This document shows, in pieces, positions 1 to 7,440 of a stretch of 64,000 nt of DNA; the stretch's first letter is position 1; each line of letters begins with the position of its first letter. The position numbers and the translations under genes are program-made. The DNA comes from Paraburkholderia sp. BL25I1N1 (lineage in GTDB: Bacteria; Pseudomonadota; Gammaproteobacteria; Burkholderiales; Burkholderiaceae). The stretch is from assembly GCF_003002025.1 (NCBI RefSeq), contig NZ_PVZB01000027.1, positions 1 through 64,000 of the forward strand, written 5' to 3'. A model generated the notes under the pieces. It was not told the origin of the DNA. It saw nothing but the letters and a program-made list of their open reading frames with translations, and did not search any database.

Positions 1-296
1 TCGAGCGCGACGAGCGACGCGTTGCCCCGCGCGAGCGCATCCTGATACGGACGCGGGTCGATACGGAACAACAGATCGCCCTGCTTCACCGCCTGATTGT
101 CCCGTACGGCCAGTTCGACGATGCGCCCGTTGACCTCAGGCACGACGTCGATCGTATCTGCGTAGACGTAGGCGTCGTCGGTGCGCGGCGCGCGGTCGAG
201 CAGCCTGATGACAAACAGTAACAACAACAGCGTCGCCACAACCAGGATGACGGCCGGCCATTTTCTCTTCGATGTCCTGCTGTCAGTAGTCGCCAC
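1..296 (-). CDS. HlyD/EmrA/MdtN-type membrane fusion protein, 3' part outside the window
   Basis: Periplasmic adaptor subunit of a tripartite efflux pump, anchored in the inner membrane. The visible N-terminus has a charged head (TSKRKW), one membrane helix (about residues 15-30), then APRTDDAYVYAD and VVPEVNGRIVELAVRDNQ, which are the hallmark start of the first barrel and biotinyl-lipoyl hairpin of this family. I chose the GTG at 296-294 because AGGTGG lies five bases upstream; another in-frame GTG sits three codons earlier, directly behind a stop. The gene follows the YtcA-like gene by 19 bp on the same strand, the order known for E. coli ytcA-mdtN. The gene runs off the left edge, so its transported substrate cannot be judged. 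Confidence 0.85.
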   Translation of the reverse strand, partial: MATTDSRTSKRKWPAVILVVATLLLLLFVIRLLDRAPRTDDAYVYADTIDVVPEVNGRIVELAVRDNQAVKQGDLLFRIDPRPYQDALARGNASLVAL

Positions 297-315
297 CGCA
301 TCCACCTAAGGAGAT

Positions 316-600
316 TCAATGTTGGAACAGCAACAACCACGCAGCGAGCGAAAAAAAAGTGACTAACGCGGGATATACCACTGCTGAAGGTCCCGGCAGA
401 CGGTCGGCCTGCAAACGCTTGAGAATCAGATAGAGGGCGACCGTGAGCACAACGCCCGCGGCGATACAGAACAGCCAGTCAGGGAAGTACGCACCGAGCA
501 CCCCGATAGACGGCGCCTTGGCACACCCGCCCACCAGGGGAACCGCCGCCACGGCAACGACGACGGAACGCGGCACACGTTTTGTTGTGAAGACCGGCAT
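316..600 (-). CDS. ytcA: YtcA-family small inner-membrane (lipo)protein
   Basis: A 94-residue protein with an N-terminal signal ending in a lipobox-like PLVGGCAKAPS (Cys at about residue 26) and two hydrophobic helices (about 36-60 and 74-92). The length, the GVLGAYFPDWLFC segment and its place directly before a membrane fusion protein match the YtcA family, whose role in MdtN-type efflux operons is unknown. The ATG at 600-598 has TTGGAG seven bases upstream. The stop is 19 bp before the fusion-protein start, so the two are probably co-transcribed. The family call rests on memory of YtcA proteins and on synteny. Confidence 0.75.
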   Translation of the reverse strand: MPVFTTKRVPRSVVVAVAAVPLVGGCAKAPSIGVLGAYFPDWLFCIAAGVVLTVALYLILKRLQADRLPGPSAVVYPALVTFFSLAAWLLLFQH

Positions 601-639
601 GTGATCGCTCCAAGGTCGCTCGCGTCATCAGGATTTGTA

Positions 640-855
640 TCACCAACCTGAGCCTTTCGCGATCGCTTCTACCCAATCGCAAAGAATTGTGGAGAGTTGG
701 GCATTGCGGTATGCCTGATGGACGGTGAGCATGTCGGAGATCTTCGTGTGCCCCATCACTTCGGGTGTGCCCAAGGCCGCCAGCGTGATCCCGGCAATGA
801 TGTCGTGCGGCAGTTGCGCGAGATTGGCGTGCAGAAGTCGCTGCAGGAAGGGCAT
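640..855 (-). pseudogene. SulP-family anion transporter, N-terminal remnant
   Basis: The 71-codon frame begins with a recognisable SulP/SLC26 N-terminus: NLAQLPHDIIAGITLAALG followed by TPEVMGHTKIS, which is the first membrane helix and the conserved P-x-x-MG-x-T-x-I stretch. After about residue 40 the similarity stops abruptly and the frame ends in an unrelated tail, so the more than 450 residues of a normal SulP protein are missing. No other SulP segment follows before YtcA. This looks like a gene cut by deletion. It starts 34 bp after the upstream channel-like gene on the same strand. Confidence 0.7.
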
Positions 856-888
856 GCGATGCAGACGGGAACGCGGAATCCGCTGGTT

Positions 889-1689
889 TCATGGCGCCTC
901 TTCCACCCGCGCTGTGAGCTTGCCGACCAGCGCATTCGCCACGATCTCATCGACGATAACCACGCCGGATGCCCCCGCGCTCTCCAACAGCCCCTTTCTC
1001 AAGGGATTTTCGCCAGGGACGACAATCGTAAGCGAGGCGTTCAGCGTATGCGCCAACAGGGTGATCGCCAGATTGTTATTGCTGTCGGGCGTCGTCACGA
1101 CCAACGCTTTGGCGCTGTCCAGTCGCGCGCCCTTGAGCACGTCGTCGAACGCGCCCGGCGAACCGAGCACGACCATATGGCCGCGATCCGCAGCCCGATT
1201 GGCCTGATCCTGATCGCCCACGAGGATGAGCACCGTCTGTCCCGCTTGGCGCAAGCTGTTTGCCACCAATTCCCCGAGCGAATGAAATCCAACCACCACG
1301 ACATGATTGGCGAGATGTGCGAGCTTGCCTTCCATGACCCTGTTCTCCCGATAAGCCATTACATCGTCGCCCGATAGCATGCCGGTGAGCCTCGACACCG
1401 CGAATCCGCCGATCAGCAGCGTCGCGAACATGGCCAGCAGCATGAAGATCTTTTGAGGCTGATTGAACTCGGTAAAGTCACCGAGTGTCGAGACGAGGTT
1501 GACCCCATCCCAAAGGGCCGCGAACACTTTGGTGGGAAAAGAGGCATTGGTCTGATCGAGCAAGACCAGTCCGGTGGCGGCGCCGCCCAGCAGCAGAAAG
1601 AGCAGGCCGACCGTGTGACGCGCACGGCGGTGCCATTCACGAATGCGGATGCCCCCGAGACGAGGCTCATCGACACGGAATATCCACAT
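889..1689 (-). CDS. Two-helix ion-channel-like protein with TrkA-N (RCK) NAD-binding domain
   Basis: About 266 residues. There are two membrane helices (about 26-45 and 82-103), then a TrkA-N Rossmann domain beginning HVVVVGFHSLGE and including an acidic VGDQDQANRAADRG segment. This is the layout of prokaryotic K+ channels gated through RCK domains. The segment where a selectivity filter (TVGYGD) would sit reads STLGDFTEF, so a normal K+ filter is absent. It may be a channel relative with altered selectivity or a membrane-tethered NAD sensor. I used the ATG at 1689; an in-frame TTG at 1773 would add 28 residues. Downstream lies the SulP remnant. Confidence 0.7.
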   Translation of the reverse strand: MWIFRVDEPRLGGIRIREWHRRARHTVGLLFLLLGGAATGLVLLDQTNASFPTKVFAALWDGVNLVSTLGDFTEFNQPQKIFMLLAMFATLLIGGFAVSRLTGMLSGDDVMAYRENRVMEGKLAHLANHVVVVGFHSLGELVANSLRQAGQTVLILVGDQDQANRAADRGHMVVLGSPGAFDDVLKGARLDSAKALVVTTPDSNNNLAITLLAHTLNASLTIVVPGENPLRKGLLESAGASGVVIVDEIVANALVGKLTARVEEAP

Positions 1690-1816
1690 CGTTACCCCGG
1701 GTACATATTCTGAAGGAAACCAGAGCCAACCCAATGCCAGACAATCACGCTCGTCTTCTGGATCAGTGGCCAATAGTCAAGCGTCCCTGGACACGCCGCA
1801 CCTGTGGCAGAAAGCG

Positions 1817-2752
1817 TCATTCCTTTCCTCGCAGACGCAGCAGGCCCATCAGAACCTCGTCGCGATACGTCGCAAGATCCTGCTGTAAGGAGCGTGACTG
1901 GATCTCATCATGTACCCCCTTGATAATGGTCGCGCGAACGTCAGGCGTCAGTTCCGGCGTACCTAGCACATGCCACCATGCCGTCAACGGGCCGGTGAAC
2001 TGTTCAAAGAAATGTTCGATGCCACCCTGACCGCCGCCGAGGTGATACAGAAGACTCGGCCCCATGATCCCCCAGCGCAAGCCCGGACCCCACGAAACGG
2101 CGGCATCGGCGTCGGCCACGCTGACAACGCCCTCCGCGATCAGGTGGACCACCTCGCGAAAAAGCGCTGCCTGCAGACGATTCGCAACGTGGCCCGGCAC
2201 CTCCTTGTGCAGGCGTATCGTCCGCTTGCCCAGACCGCGATAGAACGCGCTGACGCGCTCTATCGTCTCTTCCGACGTCTTTGCGCCGCCGACAATTTCG
2301 ACAAGCGGAATGAGATGGGGTGGATTGAATGGATGGCCGATCACGCACCGCTCAGGGTGGTTCGGGCAAGCCGATTGAATCTCGCTCACCGTCAAGCCGG
2401 ACGAACTCGATGCAATGATCACGTCCGGCGCCAACGCCTCGTCGAGACGACGGTAGAGATCCTTCTTGAAGTCGATTCGCTCAGGGCCGTTTTCCTGAAC
2501 CAGATCGACGCCGGCTATGGCCGCATCCAGGTTGTCAGTGAATTCGAGCTTCGACGGCGCAGCTCCCGGCGCGAGACCCAGATGCTCCAGTGCAGGCCAG
2601 GCGGCCGCGACGAAATCGTCGAGCTTTTTCTTTGCGTCGGGGGCGATGTCGGTGGCGACCACCTCCAGGCCTTTCGCAAGGAACAGCGCAGCCCAGCTCG
2701 CGCCGATAACACCCGTCCCAATGATCGCGATGCGTTTGATTGGCTTGGCCAT
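1817..2752 (-). CDS. 3-hydroxyacyl-CoA dehydrogenase family NAD-dependent oxidoreductase
   Basis: A 311-residue single-unit dehydrogenase of the HCDH/lambda-crystallin/L-carnitine dehydrogenase family. The Rossmann dinucleotide motif IIGTGVIGASWAALFL is at residues 9-24 and the catalytic-histidine segment is GHPFNPPHLIPLVEIV; the C-terminal helical domain contains PGHVANRLQAALFREVV. Cytoplasmic, NAD-linked oxidation of a 3-hydroxy group. It is the last gene of the five-gene operon (21 bp after the acyl-CoA dehydrogenase), which favours 3-hydroxyacyl-CoA as substrate. Some members instead oxidise carnitine or gulonate, and sequence alone does not separate them. It lacks the duplicated C-domain of longer HCDHs. 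Confidence 0.85.
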   Translation of the reverse strand: MAKPIKRIAIIGTGVIGASWAALFLAKGLEVVATDIAPDAKKKLDDFVAAAWPALEHLGLAPGAAPSKLEFTDNLDAAIAGVDLVQENGPERIDFKKDLYRRLDEALAPDVIIASSSSGLTVSEIQSACPNHPERCVIGHPFNPPHLIPLVEIVGGAKTSEETIERVSAFYRGLGKRTIRLHKEVPGHVANRLQAALFREVVHLIAEGVVSVADADAAVSWGPGLRWGIMGPSLLYHLGGGQGGIEHFFEQFTGPLTAWWHVLGTPELTPDVRATIIKGVHDEIQSRSLQQDLATYRDEVLMGLLRLRGKE

Positions 2753-2773
2753 GAAAAATGAGCTCCGTTAATT

Positions 2774-3979
2774 TTAAACAAAGGCACTGAAGCCGGTGAC
2801 CGCCTTGCCGACGATCAGCGAATTCATCTCGCGCGAGCCTTCGTAGGAGTACAGCGCTTCGGAATCGGCAAAGAAGCGGGCAACGTTGTAGTCAAGCACA
2901 ATACCGTTGCCGCCCAGAATCTCGCGAGCCGACGCCACCGTTTCGCGCATGCGCACCGTGCAGAAGGCCTTGGCAAGCGATGCATGCTGGTCCTTAAGCT
3001 TGCCCTGGTCCTGCAACTGCGCCAGCCGCACGACCAGGCACTGCGACGCGGTGATGTTTCCCAGCATCTTCGCGAGGTGATCCTGGATCATCTGGAAAGA
3101 CGCAATCGGTCTGCCGAACTGCTCGCGCGTCTGCGCATACTTCAGCGCATGTTCGTACGCACCCATGCTGCATCCGACGGCTTCCCACGCAACGTACTGC
3201 CGGGTCAAGCGGAGCACGCGCGCGGTGTCGCGGAACGACAGATCGCCCTGCAGGCGGTTTTCTTCGGGCACGCGGCAGTTATCCATTGTGATGACGCCGT
3301 TCTGCACCACACGCAGTGCGACCTTGCGCTCGATCTTCTCGACGGAAAATCCCGGCGTGGTCTTATTCTCGACAATAAAACCCTTCACCTGATTGTCCGC
3401 GACGTCGCGCGCCCAGATGATCGAGACGTCGCACCACGGCGCGTTGCCGATCCAGCGCTTCTGGCCGTTGAGGGTCCATGTATCGCCTTCGCGTTTGGCC
3501 GTCGTCAGCAGGCCCCCGCCGGCACCGGAACCGACGAGCGGCTCGGTCAACCCAAAGCAGCCGATCTTCTCCATCCGCGCCATCGGTGGCAGCCACTTCT
3601 GTTTCTGCTCTTCCGATCCGCCCAGATAGATCGAGCCCATCGCGAGGCCGCTATGCACGCCATAGAACGTCGCGATCGATGCATCGACCCGCGCGATCTC
3701 CATTGCAATGAAGCCGTCGAGCAAGGTGCTGCCTCCGGGGCAGTCGTAGCCCTCGAAGCCGATACCGGCGATGTTCAGCTCGCGGATACCGGGAATCAGA
3801 TCGAACGGAAACCGGTCCTCGGCCCAGTACTGGTTGATGACCGGGGCGACGCTCGTTTCCATGAAATGGCGCACCTTCTTGAGGATGGCCTGCTCCTTCT
3901 CGCTCAGAATGTCGTGGATCTGATAGAAGTCGCTGTCGGGTACGGGCAGCGACGGTGGGGAGGTCTTCGTCTCGGGCAT
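2774..3979 (-). CDS. Acyl-CoA dehydrogenase (glutaryl-CoA dehydrogenase / plant ACX4-like)
   Basis: A 401-residue FAD enzyme introducing a 2,3 double bond into a short acyl-CoA. Family signatures are present: CFGLTEP in the middle, GQKRWIGNA, REQFGRPIASFQ, and the C-terminal YEGSREMNSLIVGKAVTG holding the catalytic glutamate (YEG) and FAD-binding residues. The N-terminus resembles plant peroxisomal short-chain oxidase ACX4. One oddity is that the usual GSD after LTEP reads GSGAGGG. It sits between the acetoacetate-decarboxylase-like gene (30 bp upstream) and the HCDH gene (21 bp downstream). The predicted role is the first oxidation step of the operon's beta-oxidation sequence; the exact acyl chain is unknown. 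Confidence 0.88.
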   Translation of the reverse strand: MPETKTSPPSLPVPDSDFYQIHDILSEKEQAILKKVRHFMETSVAPVINQYWAEDRFPFDLIPGIRELNIAGIGFEGYDCPGGSTLLDGFIAMEIARVDASIATFYGVHSGLAMGSIYLGGSEEQKQKWLPPMARMEKIGCFGLTEPLVGSGAGGGLLTTAKREGDTWTLNGQKRWIGNAPWCDVSIIWARDVADNQVKGFIVENKTTPGFSVEKIERKVALRVVQNGVITMDNCRVPEENRLQGDLSFRDTARVLRLTRQYVAWEAVGCSMGAYEHALKYAQTREQFGRPIASFQMIQDHLAKMLGNITASQCLVVRLAQLQDQGKLKDQHASLAKAFCTVRMRETVASAREILGGNGIVLDYNVARFFADSEALYSYEGSREMNSLIVGKAVTGFSAFV

Positions 3980-4008
3980 GGCGATCTCGCACAGTGAGTC
4001 AGATAACG

Positions 4009-4746
4009 TTACGCAAGGTAGTTGTAGACAACCTCGGCGTTCCCGAGAGACAGATCCGTCAGGATATGGACGGCTGACAGCACCTCGAGAACAGGAAGCT
4101 TCGCGACGGGCGCAAAGCAGTGTGGGTGCAGCTCCAGGGACGCGGGCCCCGACCAGGCGCCCTTCACTGTCAGATCGTCGACGTGGTATTTGACGATCTC
4201 GCAGACCCGTGCGGTGCCGTTCACATTCGGCAGGATTTTCAGCAAAAAGCCTGGCGCTTCGAGCGACTTCCTGACGCCGGCGAGATCGAGCTCGGCGTAT
4301 TTGTAGGCCATTGTCGCGGTGGCGACGCGTACGCCGTTATAGTCGAGCGTGCCGACCAGGGCGTCCTTGCGCACCTCGAGCTTCGGTTGCGCCAACACCT
4401 TCGGAAAACCCAGCAATTCGCGGCCGGAGGCAATGCCCGCTTCGCTGTCGAGATACATCGCATGCGTGAACCCGCCCGCCACGCCGTTGAACGTCACGGG
4501 AATGACCTGGCCGGATTCGGTATACGAGCCGAGTCCGCTCGAGTCGGGCATGTTGATGAACTCGTATTTGACAATCGGCTCGGTCGGCTTCAGCGGCGCC
4601 GGCACCACGCGGGCAAGCGCCTCCGGATCGGTGCGATACGTGATGATTACGAATTCGCGGTTGACGAACCGGAACGGCCCCTTAGGATAGGCGGGACTCG
4701 TCAACGGCATGGTGTAGGCGGTCGAGCGTACTTCGTCTTCAGTCAT
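4009..4746 (-). CDS. Acetoacetate decarboxylase family protein
   Basis: 245 residues, almost exactly the length of clostridial Adc and collinear with it as I remember that sequence. Shared blocks include PLTSPAYPKGPFRF, SGLGSYTESGQVIPVTFNG and VGTLDYNGVRVATATM. The Schiff-base lysine is present (Lys116 in RELLGFPK), as are the Arg/Glu of the active site (TYRTD, YTESGQ). The second lysine of the Clostridium PKK pair is Val117 here. I chose the ATG at 4746 because GGAG lies six bases upstream; a longer reading to 4869 has no such site. It lies between the CoA-transferase and acyl-CoA dehydrogenase genes. The reaction may be acetoacetate to acetone or decarboxylation of a related beta-keto acid. 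Confidence 0.85.
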   Translation of the reverse strand: MTEDEVRSTAYTMPLTSPAYPKGPFRFVNREFVIITYRTDPEALARVVPAPLKPTEPIVKYEFINMPDSSGLGSYTESGQVIPVTFNGVAGGFTHAMYLDSEAGIASGRELLGFPKVLAQPKLEVRKDALVGTLDYNGVRVATATMAYKYAELDLAGVRKSLEAPGFLLKILPNVNGTARVCEIVKYHVDDLTVKGAWSGPASLELHPHCFAPVAKLPVLEVLSAVHILTDLSLGNAEVVYNYLA

Positions 4747-4828
4747 GTGCATCTCCGTGTGTGCTGCTGCGCGACGTATGCGAAGCCGGGGCGGCCGTTT
4801 GCCTGGTCCGGCGCCTGGATGCGCTACC

Positions 4829-6058
4829 TCATGATTTGTCTTCGAACCGGGCGACTGCGCCGCCATCATTCAGCCTCGCAATATCGGCATCGTCGAATCC
4901 CAGTTCCTTCAGGATGACCGCACCATGCTCGCCGAGCCGGGGCGCGACCGAGGGCTTGACCTTCGGTGCGCCGTGGATCTGAATGGGGCTGCTGACGGTA
5001 CGGGCGCCTGCTCTGCCGGGAACTTCCAGCGGCACGACGATGCCGTTGGCCGACAGTTGAGGATCGTTGATGATTTCTTGCGCGATCTGCACGACGCCGA
5101 AAATCACGCGGCCCGCCGTCAGCACTTCCTTCCAGTGGGAAAGCGGCTGGCTCGCAAACAGCGGATCAAGAATCTCAACAAGCTGGGCAGCATTGGCCGT
5201 GCGCTTGTCGTCGGCGAAACGCGGATCTTCGAGTAGCTCGGGCCTGCCGATCGTCGTCACGAAGCCGGGCCAGTCCTTGCGCTGCGCGGCAACAAGCAGA
5301 ATCCAGCGATTGTCCGACGTCTGGTACGGATTGAGCAGCGCATTGGGTGGAGACTTACGGTTATGTTGCGCGAAGAAATGGCCGCCATTGAGGCCGCCTT
5401 CGACCCACGCTGCCGCGGCCCAGATACCGTTTGCGATCAGCGAAGTCGAGACATGGCTGCCCTTGCCCGTCGTCGCGCGCACATAAAGCGCTGTGACGAT
5501 CGCCGCATAGAGCGTTGTCGCAGTCGCGTGATCGCCGATGCCGGGTATCGGAAGCGTCGGCGGGCTTCCGGCATCGTGCGTCACTTCCATCAGGCCCGAG
5601 CGTGCCCAATAGGCGGTCACGTCGAACCCCGGTGTATCGGCCTCCGGCCCCTCGGAACCGTACCCTGTGATATCCGCATAGATCATCTTCTCGTTCAGTG
5701 GCGAGAGATCTTCATAAGTGACGCCCAAAGAAGCCTTCACGCGAGGCGGAAAATTGACGACGACAACATCGGCCCAGCGTGCGAGGCGCTGCACCACTTC
5801 TTTCGCATGGGGAGACTTCAGATCGATGGCAATGCTGCGCTTGTTGCGGTTCGTCAGTTGCCACGCATAGTTGACATCGCTGGTCGGATTCGGTGGCATG
5901 GCCGAGAAGAATCGATAGGCGTCACCCATACCGGGTGGTTCCACCTTGATGACATCGGCGCCGAAATCGGCAAGGATCGTCGTCGCGGCTGGGCCTGCAA
6001 TATAGCTTGCCAGATCGAGTACCTTCAGACCCGAGAAGACGTGATTGCCGGTAGTCAT
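4829..6058 (-). CDS. CaiB/BaiF family (class III) CoA-transferase
   Basis: A 409-residue formyl-CoA-transferase-like enzyme that moves CoA between carboxylic acids. Motifs: GLKVLDLASYIAGPAATTILADFGADVIKVEPP at the N-terminus, NRNKRSIAIDLKSP, and GYGSEGPEADTPGFDVTAYW, in which the Asp is in the place of the family's acyl-anhydride-forming residue. The ATG at 6058 is preceded by GGAG with eight-base spacing. It follows the crotonase gene by 91 bp and precedes the decarboxylase-like gene by 82 bp. In this operon its likely job is to activate the incoming acid as a CoA thioester; the donor (for example succinyl-CoA) cannot be told. Confidence 0.88.
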   Translation of the reverse strand: MTTGNHVFSGLKVLDLASYIAGPAATTILADFGADVIKVEPPGMGDAYRFFSAMPPNPTSDVNYAWQLTNRNKRSIAIDLKSPHAKEVVQRLARWADVVVVNFPPRVKASLGVTYEDLSPLNEKMIYADITGYGSEGPEADTPGFDVTAYWARSGLMEVTHDAGSPPTLPIPGIGDHATATTLYAAIVTALYVRATTGKGSHVSTSLIANGIWAAAAWVEGGLNGGHFFAQHNRKSPPNALLNPYQTSDNRWILLVAAQRKDWPGFVTTIGRPELLEDPRFADDKRTANAAQLVEILDPLFASQPLSHWKEVLTAGRVIFGVVQIAQEIINDPQLSANGIVVPLEVPGRAGARTVSSPIQIHGAPKVKPSVAPRLGEHGAVILKELGFDDADIARLNDGGAVARFEDKS

Positions 6059-6149
6059 CTAATCATCTCCATGAGGTGGGACTAACGTCGTCGCGTTCGT
6101 TATGCGCCGTATTTCGGGCAGCGACGACGGTCGTATCGACAGTCGCTAT

Positions 6150-6953
6150 TCATCGGCCGGTGAACTTTGGTGGCCGTTTCTCGAGGAATGCTTTCGTGCC
6201 TTCCGTCTTGTCCTCAGTGGATGCGCACAGCGCAAACAGGGCTCCTTCGAGGGCGAGCCCCTCGGACAGCGAACCGTCGAGTCCGCGGTTGACGGCAGCA
6301 ATGGCGTAACGCACCGCGAGGGGTGCATTCACGGCGATCTGCGCGAGAAGCTCCTCTGCACGCGCGAGAAGCTTCGACGGCTCGACGATTTCATTAACTA
6401 GGCCAATGCGGAGTGCTTCTTCGGCGGAGATCATCTCGCCGGTGAGAATAAGCTGCAGCGCGATTCCTTTGCCGACAAGGCGTGCAAGGCGCTGTGTTCC
6501 GCCAAAGCCCGGAATGAGGCCGAGTTTGATTTCGGGTTGCCCGAATTTCGCGGTTGATGCTGCGAGCCGAATCGTGCACGCCAATGCAGTCTCGCATCCG
6601 CCGCCAAGCGCGAGACCGTTGACCGCTGCAATGACAGGCTTGCCGAGGCTTTCGACCAGATTAAGCAAAGCCTGCCCGTCACGAGTGTGCTGCTCGGCCT
6701 CGACGGGTGTCGCGCTCGCAAGTTCGCCAATATCCGCTCCCGCAATAAATGCGCGATCACCCGCGCCCGTGACGATGACGCCGCTGACCTGAGAATCATC
6801 CCGAGCGGCTTCGAACGCCGTTTTCAATTCGCTGATGGCTCTCTGGTTCAATGCATTGAGAACCTTGGGGCGATTCAGCGTGATGTATGCGACAGCACCT
6901 GTCCTTTCATAGACAATCGTTTCAAACGATTTCGGGGTAAGTGACGGCACCAT
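6150..6953 (-). CDS. Enoyl-CoA hydratase/isomerase (crotonase) family protein
   Basis: A 267-residue crotonase. It has the oxyanion-hole segment AFIAGADIGEL, the first catalytic glutamate in GLALGGGCETALACTIRLA and the second in GQPEIKLGLIPGFGGTQRL, so it should be a true hydratase. I used the ATG at 6953; GGAG lies 11 bases upstream, and an alternative TTG four codons earlier is too close to that site. It is the first gene of a minus-strand operon with CoA-transferase, Adc-like, acyl-CoA dehydrogenase and HCDH genes. A promoter-like element (7165-7236), repeated elsewhere in the window, points at it from about 210 bp upstream. Confidence 0.88.
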   Translation of the reverse strand: MVPSLTPKSFETIVYERTGAVAYITLNRPKVLNALNQRAISELKTAFEAARDDSQVSGVIVTGAGDRAFIAGADIGELASATPVEAEQHTRDGQALLNLVESLGKPVIAAVNGLALGGGCETALACTIRLAASTAKFGQPEIKLGLIPGFGGTQRLARLVGKGIALQLILTGEMISAEEALRIGLVNEIVEPSKLLARAEELLAQIAVNAPLAVRYAIAAVNRGLDGSLSEGLALEGALFALCASTEDKTEGTKAFLEKRPPKFTGR

Positions 6954-7164
6954 GAATCTCAACACTCCACATGAACGTTACTAATCATCTGCGACCAGCA
7001 TCCCAAGCCCGTATTTGCGCAAAATCCCTCTTCGCTCTTGCTGGGTTTCAGTCCTGGTTATCTCACGCGCATGCCGTTGAGCCTGCCGCAGACCATTGAG
7101 GACTTTTCGGGGATGCGCGGGCGGGTCCGTGAGACTAGGTTAGAAAATCCTGGTACATAAAGCC

Positions 7165-7236
7165 ATGCTACGAACGGCTAGCTTTACTAGCGAATTGGCA
7201 TTGGCTTCTCATACACTTGTATACGTACCCCACCAG
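7165..7236 (-). promoter_or_regulatory. Promoter-like repeated element, copy 1 (upstream of the crotonase operon)
   Basis: Read on the minus strand, this holds an ACGTATAC/GTATGAG block, a GCCAAT block, and CGTTCGTAGCAT, where TAGCAT would be a -10 hexamer. The distance from GTATGAG to the end of CGTTCGTAG is 47 bp, exactly as in the copy at 24992-25058. No -35 consensus is present, which suggests an activator-dependent promoter. The rest of the 487-bp gap between 6954 and 7440 shows no gene I can support. Confidence 0.45.
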
Positions 7237-7440
7237 GAATAACGGTCCAACTGCGGCTTCGAACGGTCGAAGTTCGCCGATGCGGCATGGGATCGCGTAG
7301 AAGCGGTGCTCACCCTATACTCGTTGAACCCAGGAAATCCTGACGGAATGGTGTCGTTGACCCGGCGCGGCTTGCGATAGTCTCCACCTTTAGCAATCAC
7401 GGAAAGTTCCGGCGGGACGGCCGCCTGGCCGCATATCCGA

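Noticed and set aside
697..1377. Plus-strand frame of 226 codons
   Set aside because: Antisense of the channel-like gene and the SulP remnant; no recognisable domain or ribosome-binding site.
2984..3997. Plus-strand frame of 337 codons
   Set aside because: Antisense of the acyl-CoA dehydrogenase, which has clear family motifs.
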